A program made the position numbers and the translations under genes. This document shows positions 11,377-22,670 of a DNA stretch of 28,537 nucleotides, piece by piece. Below the pieces are notes generated by a model. The model was given only the letters and a program-made list of their open reading frames with translations, was not told where the DNA came from and did no database searches. Each line of letters begins with the position of its first letter. Positions within the stretch are counted from its first letter, which is position 1. The stretch is from Parachlorella kessleri (lineage: Eukaryota > Chlorophyta > Trebouxiophyceae > Chlorellales > Chlorellaceae). The stretch lies in the NCBI GenBank assembly GCA_001598975.1, contig BBXU01001058.1, positions 1 through 28,537 on the forward strand, in the 5' to 3' direction.

Positions 11377-13510
11377 CTATATCACGTGCTGGGGTTGCTG
11401 CGGCTGCAGCTTGATGTTGGCAGCTTTGGACTGGTAGTACCCAGCCCTTAGTGGGTCAGCAACCACCAGCCTGTCAAGTAGTTTCACAGACAGCTGCCTT
11501 GCCACAGCGATTGCTTGTGCAGCCTCCCCACTCTGTGCCCCTGTCGCCAAGCGAGCCTGCTCCAGCACCGCTGCCTGCCCTGCGTAAACGTCTGCTAGTA
11601 GGGACAAGGCAGGTGCACAGGAGGGGTGCCTGGTCAACACCTCCTCACAAGTGCGCCGCCAGCGCTCGTCTACTGCGGCAGCATGCTCTGGCGCTCCTAC
11701 CAAACCAGCCAGACCTCGCAGGTAGGCCCAGGCGCTCTCATTGTGGGCGGCTGCATGGATCTTGGAGACCACAAAGTCCACTTCCCTGCATGTACGCTAG
11801 GTACCATATCACCAATATAGGCCCCTGATTACGGCGTGGGCGACAGACGTGCAACTAACCATACGAAGTGGACAGTCCCAACATAAGGACTACCAAGGCT
11901 AGTTGCTGGGTTGCAGCGTTGTCTGGAGGCCTAACAAAGCATGCCATCTCGGTACGGCATGCCAATACTGGGGTCAGCTTCAAATGCACAGCTCCGTTGG
12001 CCTGCCACCAACCTTCCGTTAAGCTCAGCCTGCGTCCCTGCCAGCCGACCACGCGCCAGCACAAAGAAGCGCTGGTTCCACGCCGAGTTGTTACGCAGGT
12101 CTTCACGCAGAAGCCGATCCGTGAAGGCCAGCTCACTCTCCCATAAGGAGCTGCTTGTGGCTGGGCCGTGGCTAGTACTGCTGCTGCTGTTGGCGCTGCT
12201 GCTGCTGCTGCCAAAAGCAGCTAGCAGGGCCTGGCGGTGGGCCCAGGCATGGTAGTTCTTGGCGTCAAAGGCCAGGGCCTCGGCTGCAAAAGCCAGCTCC
12301 TGCAATGGATGCATGCTGCACTTCAACTTAGCTGGTAACCCTGCAGTAGCAAATGCAGCAGCGTATGCTGCCAGGCAGAAAAGGTCACATCATGTACAGC
12401 ATCATGCCCTCCAGCTCATCTCACCTCGGCTGGCATATGTGGAGCATTCTGCCGTAGGCATCAAGCTTTCCTTCGCAACGGGGGGGTGCCTCTCACTCTC
12501 TCTACCCTTGTTGTGCAGCAATAATGGACCATGACCACAGCCCAGTGCTATCAGCAGCGCTCTCAAGCTGCATTTTTCTTGGCATTCACGAGTTTGCAGC
12601 ATGCAGCACTGGCAGGTAGCACCCATCCCGCTCCCAAGGGCGCCCACCTGCTCTGCATGCTGTGGGCCCCGCGCCAGGGCGCACCGCCGCCGGTGGTTCC
12701 ACAGCTGGTAGTTCTTGGGGTTCTCATGGGCCACCCGTCGAGTCAATACCTCCTCCGCTTCTGCATGCACCTCCATACCGCCCAAGGCCTGCAGGGGGGA
12801 TGCGGCTGCTCCTCAGGCTGCCTTGTCGAGGGCCGCATATGTCGCAGTATTGCACACTCGACCGCAGCAGGGCACAGGATCGCATCAAAAGCCGAGCTGC
12901 ATCATCTGAAGCCAAGAATGCCAGGCCACCTCAGAGGTCCCACAGGCCAGGGCACTGCGCACTTGGATGCAGCGCCAGCGCCACTCCCAGACAGTGTAGT
13001 TGGCCGAGTTGAGCTCCACTATGATCTCCTCAGTAAGAGCCAGCACACGGTCGCTGACTTCCTGTACCCCAAACCCACATGGCATCTCAGATGTTGAGGA
13101 GAATTTCAAATTGCGCTATCATGCCCCCTTTCGCGCCTATGAAGCACAAAGTGCCGCCACCCCTAATATCACAAACATTGCATCCGATGCCGCCATGTAC
13201 TGCCCTTATACATACCACGCTTGGGGGATGACTGCCAACAGACAATATTGCTCAATAATGGAACCTCTCATACTAAATAGTAAAACATCAGCAACAGCCT
13301 AAGGCAGGCCATTGCTTCCCTACCACTCACCCCGGCTTCCACTGCTGCCCAGAAATAGTCCATGAGGTCCCCAAACTGCTGGTCCCGCGCAATGGACACC
13401 ACTGGTGGATCCAGCGCTGGCAAGTGGCGGGGAGCGACGCCCGCCCACTCGGGCCGCTGCCCAATTGGCACATAGGACTCCCCTTCCTCCTCAATAACTG
13501 CTGTTGTCAT
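11377..13510 (-). CDS. FNTA: Protein farnesyltransferase/GGTase-I alpha subunit
   Basis: This is the shared alpha subunit of farnesyltransferase and type I geranylgeranyltransferase, which attach prenyl groups to C-terminal CaaX cysteines. The modelled exons are 13510-13331, 13061-12963, 12788-12648, 12299-12013 and 11785-11377, in phase throughout, for 371 residues (human 379). The N-terminus reads ESYVPIGQRPEW then MDYFWA, as in plants. PPTA repeats follow: LNSANYTVWEWR, HENPKNYQLWNHRR, DAKNYHAWAHRQ and NNSAWNQRFFV. The Lys in PKNY (about residue 118) matches the Lys shown to be catalytically important in the mammalian subunit. The C-terminal segment has AHNESAWAYLRG, and near the end AGYYQSKAANIKL resembles the plant RANYWAWRKSKI. 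A Ser/Gly-rich insert (from about residue 170) interrupts the linker between two repeats. The ATG at 13508-13510 was chosen by similarity to short plant N-termini. The frame stays open upstream and may be extended by exons at 13752-13812 and 14074-14143. Confidence 0.94.
12155..12215 (-). repeat. Serine-coding low-complexity insert in FNTA
   Basis: Repeated CTG/GCT triplets on the plus strand read as AGC serine codons on the minus strand. They give a run of Ser with scattered Ala, Asn and Thr between the DAKNYHAW repeat and the next PPTA helix pair. The frame stays open and the flanking repeats are intact, so this is most likely a surface loop expansion. Confidence 0.7.
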
Positions 13511-14143
13511 TGCGCTGCTCTTCCCGTAGCTCAAGCTGTAATGCTGACGTGCTGCCAAAGGCTGTCGGTACAAATCAGTGGTAACTGTAGCGAGGAGCCT
13601 CGTAAATCCAGCTGCGCCAGGTGGGGACCCATCAAACACTTGCGTCAGGCAACTTCTGATATCCTGCACTTGCTGTGTGGACCTCCAATTTATAAGCACC
13701 TCATGTCGCGAATAATTCGTGCGCTGGAAGGAAAGGCCTTCGCCTGCTCACTTGTCTTGCTCGATATCCTTCAGCCTACTCCGCAAGTTGGTCAGGGTGG
13801 CCTCCAGCACCGCTGCAGCACCAAACAAAGCATATCAGGTTGAAAGTGCGCAGCTCCGCGTGTGTAGCTCCGCACACAGCTTAACCGTACACGGCAGACA
13901 CCTGGCAACAGCAACACAACAGGCAGGACACACCGAGCACTACTGAGCACTTGCCTTTCTTTACGCCTGCTTGTGGGTCGGCTTCAGCGCTCCTGGTATG
14001 CTTGCCTGCGTTGTAGCTGATCCTTTTGCAGCCTTATACCCAGCACTGGGCAAGCAGGTCCTTTCAAGCCTACCTGCAGCGACAACTGTCTGAGGTGTGG
14101 TCGACCGCCTGGATTGGCCTGCTGGCTGTTGGGAGTTATGCAT
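13491..14143 (-). CDS. Possible ~62-residue protein overlapping FNTA start
   Basis: Two coding-like exons lie upstream of FNTA on the same strand: 14143-14074, starting MHNSQQPAGQSRR, and 13812-13752, containing AVLEATLTNLRSRLKDIEQD. Donor CAG|GTAGGC, acceptor CTGCAG and donor GTGAGC fit, and the phases agree. From there two acceptors 16 bases apart give different results. The acceptor before 13551 gives SALQLELREEQRNDNSSY and a stop at 13493-13491, making a separate small, probably helical protein whose end overlaps the FNTA ATG by 20 bases in another frame. The acceptor before 13535 instead joins the FNTA frame and adds 52 residues to that protein. I do not recognise the small protein. The heptad-like Leu/Arg/Glu pattern suggests a short coiled coil. 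The exons may also be non-coding 5' leader. Confidence 0.4.
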
Positions 14144-14427
14144 GGAGCATAGGTTGTAGATAATAAATAGCATGGAGCTAAGGCCATCGAGTATTTACGC
14201 TGCTTGTTTGACATCGGGGCACTGCTGGCACCAGGTCAGCAAGCCTGCGGGGGAGTGTTTCTAATTTTGGCAAACTTCTGTGGCATGCTTCACTTTTGCT
14301 CTTGTAAAATAAATCATAATAGCACCAGGTGCTACACTGCATGCCTGCATGGCTTTTGTGGTGCTAATTTTCTGCAGATTCTAGACTGCACGGAGTTACT
14401 GAGGGGAAGGATAGAAGATAAAGAGTC
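14144..14427. promoter_or_regulatory. Shared promoter region, FNTA side and SDA1
   Basis: This 284-base stretch separates the divergent ATG at 14141-14143 (the possible small protein upstream of FNTA) from the SDA1 ATG at 14428. It contains A/T-rich patches near 14156-14172 and 14306-14322 but no clear TATA box. If the small upstream exons are not real, the divergent spacer to FNTA itself is about 0.9 kb. Confidence 0.4.
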
Positions 14428-17400
14428 ATGTCCCGCACAACAGCCGACCTGTTACAGCTCCAGGTAGGGGCCAGCACTGCGCTGCCATGGCCCCCTTTGG
14501 TGTCAGCTGTCAGCTCTGCTTGTTGCCTAACACCCATTATCCTTTGCTGCAGGGCAACATCAAGGGTGACCCAGCCAGCTACAGCGACGAGTTTGGGCTG
14601 CAGTGGCGCCACTACAAGGCGTGCCTGCAGCTGTTCCTGCTCAAGCCCAGCCAGGAGTCGCAGGAGTTTGGGGAGCTGCTCAGCTTCATAGCGCAGGCAA
14701 GAGCAAGTTACTGAAGACGAAGGATCGCGGGCCCCTGTGTGCAGCAGTTCCCTGGCCAGCAAAGCAACACACAACTGAGGAGCTGAAAGTTTGGTGGGCT
14801 GCTTGACTGCCGCTTGGCAGTGCGGCTGTGCTGACTACGGGCAGGCACCTTGGTCGCTGGGCATGGCTTGGACTCGACCAAGGTACCGTTGGCTTCGCGA
14901 GGCTAGCGCCGGGGACCTGGCTATCGCTACCCGCGGCTCGCTTGCGTGGTTGCCTTTCCCTCACCCTGTGGCCCCTCGGTGCGGCGCTTTGCAGGTGTCT
15001 CCCTGCTACCCCAGTGACACGAAGGAGTTCCCAGAGGAGATTATGGGCTTGCTGGAGCAGCACCACGCGTTGCTGGACCCGGGACTAAGGCAGACGCTGG
15101 TCAAGGCGCTGATCCTGCTGCGCAACCGCGGCCAGGTGGGCAGCCGTGTCATGGGGGAGTCTGTCTTGTGCTGCTGGTGCTGGTGCTGCTCTGTTGACTG
15201 TTGAGATGTTCGAGCTTCCCCGGAAGTGCTGTGCACTGAGTCATTTCTAGCTACTGGGTGAAGCGGTGTGAATACAGGACCTCCCCTTTGTCAAGCTTTG
15301 GGAGGTCTAGTACATGGAGATTAAAGAAGGTCTGTGCCTGTCTGTGCCTGCCACTGCCTGCAGCTGTCGCCGACGGCGCTGCTGCCTCTGCTGTTCAAGC
15401 TGTTCCGGGTCCAGGACAAGGCGCTGAGGCAGCTGGTGTTTCGCCACATAACGGCCGACATCAAGAACAGCAACCGCAAGGGGCGCAACGAGCGGCTCAA
15501 CCGCGCTGTGCAAAACTTCATGTACAGCGTGCTGCAGGTCTGTCCACAGCCTGAGATGAGGTCGCGGCAGGCTCGCTTGCATCACTCTTACCTAGGGATT
15601 TGGCTTTGACTGGCCTCTTAAGGCCCTTCACAGTCACAGAACTGGAGGACGTGATGTTGATCTGGCTATCTTCCATCCACTTAACTCCATGCAGCAGCCC
15701 TGCCAATCCCAGCTTCCAGAGGCCTTTAACAGTTTGAAATGGTGAACTTCATGCCACATCATCAGTTTGCAATACCCTACACCATGCTGCAGGATGAGCA
15801 TGAGGGCGCTGCTAAGAAGGGGCTGGCGGTGATGACGGAGATGTGGCGCCGCCACATCTGGAGGGACGCACGGACAGTGAATGTCATAGGTAAGCGAGCG
15901 GGGGCTTAGTGGGATGCCGTGGGCCAAGCGGTCCTCCGCAGTAGGAGTTGCAGACGCAAGAACGGTGTCGTGTAACTGTTTGGGGTGGCGGGCTTGACAC
16001 CGCCGCCATTGCAGTCTTTTGCTGGGCTTGGCAGTAGGTGCGCACCAGGCACATGTATGCCTGGCTGGGGGATGATATGTGAACCTGAGCCGCGCTTGCC
16101 GGCTCTTTCTAATCCCCAGCGTTGCTTGTGTTCTGCAGCCAGTGCTGCACTCCACAAGAGCAGCCGCATCATGCTGGCAGCGCTGAAGTTTTTCCTGGGG
16201 CAAGATGAGGCGGAGAGCAAGGAACAGGGTGAGTGGTCGAGGCGGCACTCGACTTGTAGTGTGGCAGGACAGTGGGATGGGAGCTGCAGGGCTGGGTGGA
16301 GGAGGTGTGCTGGCGGACTGGTAGGGTGGGCAGGGTGACGGAGGTGGTGCTGTGCCTGCAAGTCTGTTCCCTTCTGCTGCAAACCTTGACCAGCACCTGG
16401 GTGTGACTCTGCGCCAAAGGAGGCAGAGCGGTGTGCAAGAGGCTGGAGCTCTTGTTGATGGGGGCAGGAGAGTTCCGGAACAAAAAGCATGCTTGCAAGG
16501 CCTATATCCAAGAGGTGGGGTGCAGGTGAAGGCACTGTTGGTTCCACAGGCAGTGGAAAGCACGGAATGTGGCTGTTAATATTTCAGCAGCAAGGGTAGC
16601 CGGCTGCTGGACTTGCCGTCTGCAGATAGTAGTGATGATGACGATGATGACAAGCAGAAGCCGACAGGACCCACAAAGGAGGACCTCTACTCGGCATTCC
16701 ATAAGGCAAGCGACCCTCTAGCGCCGGTGATGTGGCAAGCCTTGCTTGCAGCTGTGTGGCTGTGCAGAGCCTGCGACAGCCATGACAAGCCATGCCTCGC
16801 AACTCTTCTACCCTGTGGCGCCGTTCGGTGTGGAATGCTTCCTGCTGCAGTGCTTTGACTTTTGCAGACATACACTGCGGTGCACACTGGTGCAGATGGT
16901 GGCGCTTGCATACTTAGGTACAGGTGTGCTGTTCTTCGTAAATCGGTGTGACTTACCTCATCTTGTGCTGATGTGCAGGGCACCGCCTCCACCAAGAAGC
17001 GCAAGCAGCGCAAGCTCAAGCGGGTGCAGGCGGCGGTCAAGAAGGCAGAGCGGCGGGAGGAGGGAGGGCGCCATGAGAGCTTTGCGGCGCTGCAGCTGTT
17101 GCATGACCCACAGGTGACAGCTGGGGGGTGAGTGGAAGAGTGTTACATTAAATGGGTGCTGGGAAGCAGCGACGGGAGCTATGGGTGCATGGTTGACCCC
17201 TTGGGGATGTTGGATAGTGTGGCAGGGCGGAGGAACTGGCAACCAGGAGGTTGCTAGGCTGGGTCTGAACTGTCAGAGCAGGTAGGCAGTTGTTTGGTAG
17301 TGCGTGTCAGGATCCAACACTTTCAGACAGACATACGCGCATGATAGGTAACCCTGTATCTCAATAGCCGCCAGAGCTGGGGCTATAGCTGGGGTGGCAA

Positions 17401-20400
17401 GGCGGTGTTGTGCGGCCGCGGGCACGGCAGGATGCAAGTGCCTGACCAGTGCTTGTCTGGGAGTGCCTGTCTGAGTGTGTCTCTTTCGGTGGGCGCCTTT
17501 CCCCTGCAGGGCTTTGCTGAGAAGCTGTTCAGCCGGCTCCAGGGCTCCAACGAGAAGTTTGAGACCCGGCTGGCGCTCATGACGGTGAGCAAGGCGATGC
17601 TTGGTTGGGGGTGGGGCACTGGCTTGGCGCTGAGGCGGAGGAAAGCCATCTGTCTGGCATCGGACATGAAATCGGGTCCCGTACAAGCGGTTCCGCTTAT
17701 GCTGGCATTGCCCGCGTGCCTCCACCGGAGGGTGAGAGTGCGCCTGCTGTTGCTGCCCGCCCTGCAGGTCATCTCGCGGACCATCGGCGTGCACAAGCTG
17801 CTGGTGCTCAACTTCTACCCCTTCCTGCAGAAATACATCGCCCCGCAGCAGCGGGAGGTCACCCACATACTGGCGGCCCTGGTGCAGGTAGGCAGAGGGA
17901 GGTTAGGCTGAGTATGGCATCTCACCAGTAGCCTGGCACCCGCTTAGCGCTGGCCTGCACCGAAAGTGAGGTGCGTCAGATGGAGCCGGCCGGGGGTGGA
18001 GCTATAGGTTTTGTGGGACATGCCTGCCCTGCTGGTCTTGCCATCTAATGAGTTGCAACGCTTTGGAAGTGTTGGCATGCAGCTGGCCTTGCGCTGTCGC
18101 CCAACGTTGGCAAATCACCACCTTGGAAGGCGGCCGATCATTACACGCTTCCCTCTCGCTATCACGTACCCCACCACCTCTGTCACGGGACACACACGCC
18201 GCCACCAATGTCACCCTCCCTGTCCCTACATGCCGCCACAGCCATGATCCTCCCTGCCCCACTGCAGGCCTGCCACGACCTGGTGCCCCCCGATGTGCTG
18301 GCCCCCGTCATTCGGCAGCTGGTGGACCAGTTTGTGCACGACCGGGTGCGGCCGGAGGTGGTGACCATCGGGCTGAAGACCGTGCGTGAGCTGTGCACAC
18401 GCACGCCGCTGGTCATGACGCACGAGCTGCTGCAGGTGGGTGGGTGGAATGGTGGGTGGTCCCAGTCTGTCAGTGGGCGGGCTGGTTGGGTTGTTAGGTG
18501 ATTGGTGACAGATCTAGGGGCACAGGGAGTTGGGCAGCTGGCGCGACGTGTGTGTCTGCTAGGCCGTGCCAGTCTGAGGCAGGGTGCTGGCCCCAAGCAT
18601 GCCATGGCATGCTCTGCTGGAACCGTGCCCCGCCTGCCTGCTGCTTCCTCCATCTTCAGCTCCCGCTGGCTCTTGTCTGCAAAGGTTCTGCCATCTACTG
18701 CAAGTCTCCGCTAGGCTGTTTTTCACCCTCTAGCTGCCTTCCTCCCCATGCTATGCCTGCAGGACCTGACCGCGTATAAGAAGTACCGGAACAAGGCAGT
18801 GTCCAGCGCGGCCAGGGGCCTCATCTCCCTCTTCAGGGAGCTGGCCCCGGGCATGCTGGACAAGAAGGACCGCGGGCGAGGGGCGGACCTTGGGCGCGAG
18901 CGCATGCAGTACGGCGCGGCGCAGGTGCGTGGGCGGGTGGCTGCCCGGCTGGCTGGCTGGCTGAGTTAGTGGCTTGGCCATGCGGAGGTTCGGCACCGAT
19001 GACAAACGTCAGGAGCCGGCGTATCAACTGGATGGGCAACAAAGGGAGCAGCAGTCAGTGGTTGGGGCAGGGTCTTGCATGCAGCGGGGCAGCTGAGCCA
19101 ACTAGCCTCTACTGCAGGGCGGCAGCTGGGCTTGCCTGTGCTTCCTTTCTGCTCGCATGGTCCCATTCTCGCCCGTAGCCATGGCATAAGCATTGGCTGC
19201 TTGCAGATAGCTGACCACATTGAAGGGGTTGAGCTTCTTGCGGAAGCGCGCCGCACCGGCCTCATCAACAGCGATGGGGAGCTGGTCAGCGAAGGCGAGG
19301 GGCAGGGCGAGGGAGATGCCAGCGGGGACGAGGAGGGTGAGTGGCGTTGTAGCCAAGGGGTCTGCACATGTGTGGCTTGGGTGGGGGGTGGGGGGCGGTC
19401 AACAGATTGTTTGGCAGCTGGCAGCCAGGGTGCGATGTGTATGTGTGCTAGGCGGTAGAATCTTGCCCTTGCAGGAGCTGTGTCCTTGAGCGTTTTGCAT
19501 GTGCATGTCTTGGGTGCTGATTACACTGAGCAAAAGCCTTTCTTTCACTGCCAGCCAGTGTCAATGTTGGGGGCGCTGCTCCTCCCTGCGCTGCAGATGG
19601 GTACAGCAGTGAGGATGGCGAGGGGCATCAGCCCCTGGGCAGCGACGCTGCGGAGGGTGCCGATGGCGCAGCTGTGGAGCGGGCCAGTGACAGTGAGGGC
19701 GAAGCTGGCGAGGAAGCAGCGGCAGGGTCAGACTCTGAGTCTGGGTGGAGCGAGCTTGAGGAGGACGATGAAGCGGAAGGGGGAGGGGCAGGCAGTGTCA
19801 GCGACGAGGGGGAGGGTGCAGAGGGCAGCGGCAGTGGGGAAGAGGAGGCGCTGGACCTGGCCACAGGGTCTGATGAGGAGGCGGTGGCAGGTGGTGACAG
19901 CGGTGGTGGTGAGGATGCACCAGGTGCGGGCACTGTGCCATCGGCGGGGCCTGTGGGGCATGCCCACAAGTATGCTTGTGGCGGGTGTGAGGTCCAAGCT
20001 GGGGCCTGTGTTGCGGCTGGTAGTTAAGTGCGGCCGAATGGAAGGATGTTGCCTTGTCTCATTATTGAGCAAGTTGGTGATGCCGGGAAGCTGAATTTGG
20101 TTTGTGGTTTGTTCCCACGTGCAACGGTGGTTCACCATTGAAGCTGTAATGCTTGGAGAGGAAGCTCACATTGTGCAAGTGGCATGGGCTCATTGTCTCA
20201 TGCTGCACTACACTGATGAACTTGGGGCTACACTGATGAGTTTGGGGACAGTCTGAGTCAATGTCTGTGCTTAGCTGCAGGCAGCGCGAGTGAACGAGAG
20301 GCCGATGACAGTCGGGGCGGGCGCAGAAAACGACAAAGGCGTGAACCGGCTCCGAAGCAGCAGCCCAAGGCAGACAGGTTGGTGGGTAGGCTCCTTCCGT

Positions 20401-22453
20401 GCCACTGTGTCGTGCAGCAAGGTCTGGTGAATAAAAGGCTCCGTGTAACGACGCAAGAGTATGCAACGTCTTTTGTTATATGCTCCAGCTCAGACAGGTC
20501 ATCCCAAATTGTATGTTTTGATCGTGTACAAACCAGGGTAGCTTATGCCTGGAAATGCTACTTGGAGGATTACTACCAGGTTCCTAGGTTCGGTGGAGGG
20601 GTACATAGAGCCGCCCCCTTGGAGCGAAACGCCTACAGCCTTGGACAGCCTTGATGTTCCCGCCGCACCCACCCTTGCTGCAGCATGGCGGCGCTGAAGA
20701 AGCAGCTGGCAGCAGCCAAGGGCAGCAAGGAGCAGCAGCAGCAACAGCAGCTCACTGCCACGGCCGATGCTGAGGCTGCTGGGCGCGGCGGCGACGCTGT
20801 GCCGCTGGAGTGGGGGCGGATCCTGAGTGAGGAGGACTTTGAGCGCATCCGCCAGCTCAAGCACCGCAAGCTGGTGGAGCAGGCCATGCAGGTGGGGCGG
20901 GCGTAATATCGACAAGCCGCCTGACTGTATGCCTTGCTTCAGGAGATACTTTTGGGTTCTACAAAGGTGGAGAAGACCATCCCATGGGTGGAGGAGTGAG
21001 TGCACCAGAGGACCTTGGGAGCAGGGCATGTCCGAAGAAGGCCTTCATAACAGGCCGGCTCTGCCGAGGACGAGTGCAACTGTGGGCCCGCCTGCTGCAA
21101 GGGGGTCGTAGCCTTACAGCTGTGCTGCAAGGGGATTGGGCAGGGTGCATGGGGCTGGCCAGGGGTGGCAGCAGGAGTGGAGGATGTGCGCTACAGCACG
21201 GTTGGCATGCATTGGTAGCTCAGCAATTCCAACGTCTTTTCAACGTCAGGTTCTTGTCAAGGTGCGCACCGCCTGACATGTGGCACTGCCTGGCATGTGG
21301 CTCCTCTTGCAGAAGCACGGCCTCAAGTCTGCCAGCAAGCGGCGGAAAGCTCTTGAGGCGGCTGAGGAGGAGGCGGAGGAGATGCTGGAGCTCAAGGTGG
21401 GCAGGCGGTGGGCAGGCCAAACCATAGTGCAGGGCAGGCTTGTCGTCGTGCACAGCAGGTGCTCGCTGCATGGAGGCACTGCGGCCGGTGGCCTCGGATG
21501 CGGGCACGTATGCAGGCTGTCAGTACAGAGGTGGCTGCATTGTCCTGGAGTGCGGCATTGCGGTGCAGGCAGACGACCTGTAGTGGCGTCAACAGCCCTT
21601 TTGTTTGTCCAAGGCGCGTATCATATTCTTTGGGGTGGTGCACTGTCCTGCAGGAGCGGCTGGGTGTGATGAACGAGCACCGTGTGGCCGCTGACGACCT
21701 GCTGGGCAGCCACAAGTACCGCAAGGACAAGGAGGAGCGCATGGCGGCGGTGCTGGCAGGTGAGGCGTGTGGCTGGGTTGTTGTCCAGTCCAGTCTTACA
21801 GCCTTCCAGTATGGCCGGAGGGAGTGGGCTGAATATGGTGGTAGGGTGACATACTGGCAAGTCTTGGAAACCGGCTTGTGGTGCTTGGGTTGCCTCCTCC
21901 TCCTTGGGTGGCCTATTACGATGTTGTGGTGCTGCCGACCTCTTCCTTGCCGCCGGTCTGCTACGCTTGAGCGAGGCCTGGCTGCGCCCCTCGTCTTGCT
22001 GTGCAGGGCGCGAGGGGCGGGACTTTGGGGCCAAGTCCAAACTCAAGAAGAACAAGACTGGCGGGCTCAGCAACAGGTCTGCCTCCTATCTTGTTTGGCG
22101 CCGTGTCCCTGCACAGTTTGTGGGTATCCCTTGCTCCCGTGGCAGCCCAGCTAATGGAGGTATATCCAAGGATTCTAAGGTGTCACTGAATTTTGTTGGT
22201 GGTCTTTTCAAAGTGCATTGGATTGTGGCGTGTTGTCCTTTAGTATATATCTGGGCACTGCCATGCAGCCCTGCATCCTCTTCTCAGAGGTCCTTGATAT
22301 CGACACGTGTATGTTGTCCTTGGCTTGTGCAGGGAGAAGGCGCACCGCAAGCGTCTGCCGGTGGCGGCGCGGGCTGTCCAAGCTAAGAGGCGCCAGGCTC
22401 ATAAGAAGCGGGGCGGCGGGAAGAACTTCAAGGGACATGTTAAGAAGGGCTGA
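14428..22453 (+). CDS. SDA1: SDA1 60S ribosome biogenesis factor
   Basis: SDA1 (human SDAD1) is a nucleolar/nuclear factor needed for maturation and export of pre-60S particles. The modelled exons are 14428-14463, 14553-14696, 14995-15135, 15364-15537, 15793-15889, 16139-16228, 16626-16705, 16979-17113, 17510-17584, 17768-17887, 18268-18435, 18763-18924, 19207-19336, 19597-19923, 20281-20377, 20684-20891, 21313-21396, 21654-21759, 22007-22076 and 22333-22453. Together they give 854 residues in one unbroken frame; human SDAD1 has 687. Landmarks in order match the family: [127 protein letters not shown] and [17 protein letters not shown]. Then come a long Glu/Asp/Ser/Gly-rich segment (about 500-625), [16 protein letters not shown] and a very basic tail ending [10 protein letters not shown]. 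The long acidic segment accounts for most of the extra length. The donors at 19923 and 16705 have alternatives. Confidence 0.95.
14697..14994 (+). other. GC-AG intron in SDA1 (intron 2)
   Basis: Exon 2 ends FIAQ and exon 3 starts VSPCYPSD, which matches human FMAQISHCYPE without a gap. The intron begins CAG|GCAAGA and ends TTTGCAG|G. No GT in the right phase occurs before an in-frame stop, so a GC donor is the only simple reading. Confidence 0.8.
16706..16978 (+). other. Probable second GC-AG intron in SDA1 (intron 7)
   Basis: Exon 7 ends SAFHK at an AAG|GCAAGC donor, and exon 8 begins [12 protein letters not shown] in phase 0. AAG|GCAAGC fits the tight consensus of GC donors. A weaker GT donor, CCG|GTGATG at about 16727-16732, is also in phase and would add eight residues, so this one is less certain than intron 2. 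Confidence 0.55.
19379..19398 (+). repeat. G-run cluster in an SDA1 intron
   Basis: Several runs of three to six G occur within 20 bases (GGGTGGGGGGTGGGGGGCGG), enough for a G-quadruplex on the coding strand or in the pre-mRNA. It lies 42 bases after the donor of intron 13. Confidence 0.6.
20208..20247 (+). repeat. 20-base tandem duplication in an SDA1 intron
   Basis: CTACACTGATGAACTTGGGG is followed directly by a second copy with two changes. It sits 33 bases before the acceptor of exon 15. Confidence 0.75.
20731..20750 (+). repeat. Glutamine-coding CAG tract in SDA1
   Basis: A short CAG/CAA run in exon 16 encodes six Gln in a row, between KGSKE and LTATAD. It lies in the poorly conserved linker before the [12 protein letters not shown] segment. 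Confidence 0.75.
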
Positions 22454-22634
22454 GACCACGTTTTTATTTCTGACACGTAGATTGATTTGCCTTCTGCTGC
22501 CCCTGTTGTAGCAGCTGTTCAGGCTCTTGGGCTATTTATATGCAGCAAGACTAGTTGCAGGCTGTTGCATACTCCATATCAAATATTGGCCACTTGTAGT
22601 TGTCAAGCTGACTGCCTCAGCTTGCGGCGAGCTG

Positions 22635-22639
22635 TGTAA
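22635..22639 (+). terminator. Candidate polyadenylation signal of SDA1
   Basis: A TGTAA motif lies 182 bases after the SDA1 stop codon and is the first such motif downstream of it. Confidence 0.45.
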
Positions 22640-22670
22640 TGAGCCGATAACACCAGGGCCTTTGGAAGTA

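Noticed and set aside
15634..16563. 309-codon open frame on the minus strand
   Set aside because: It runs antisense through SDA1 exons 5 and 6 and their introns. The plus strand has conserved SDA1 protein with matching splice phases, while the minus frame is Pro/Ser/His-rich without any domain.
21408..22154. 248-codon plus-strand open frame
   Set aside because: It reads through SDA1 introns and out of frame across exons 18 and 19. The conserved SDA1 frame explains the region.
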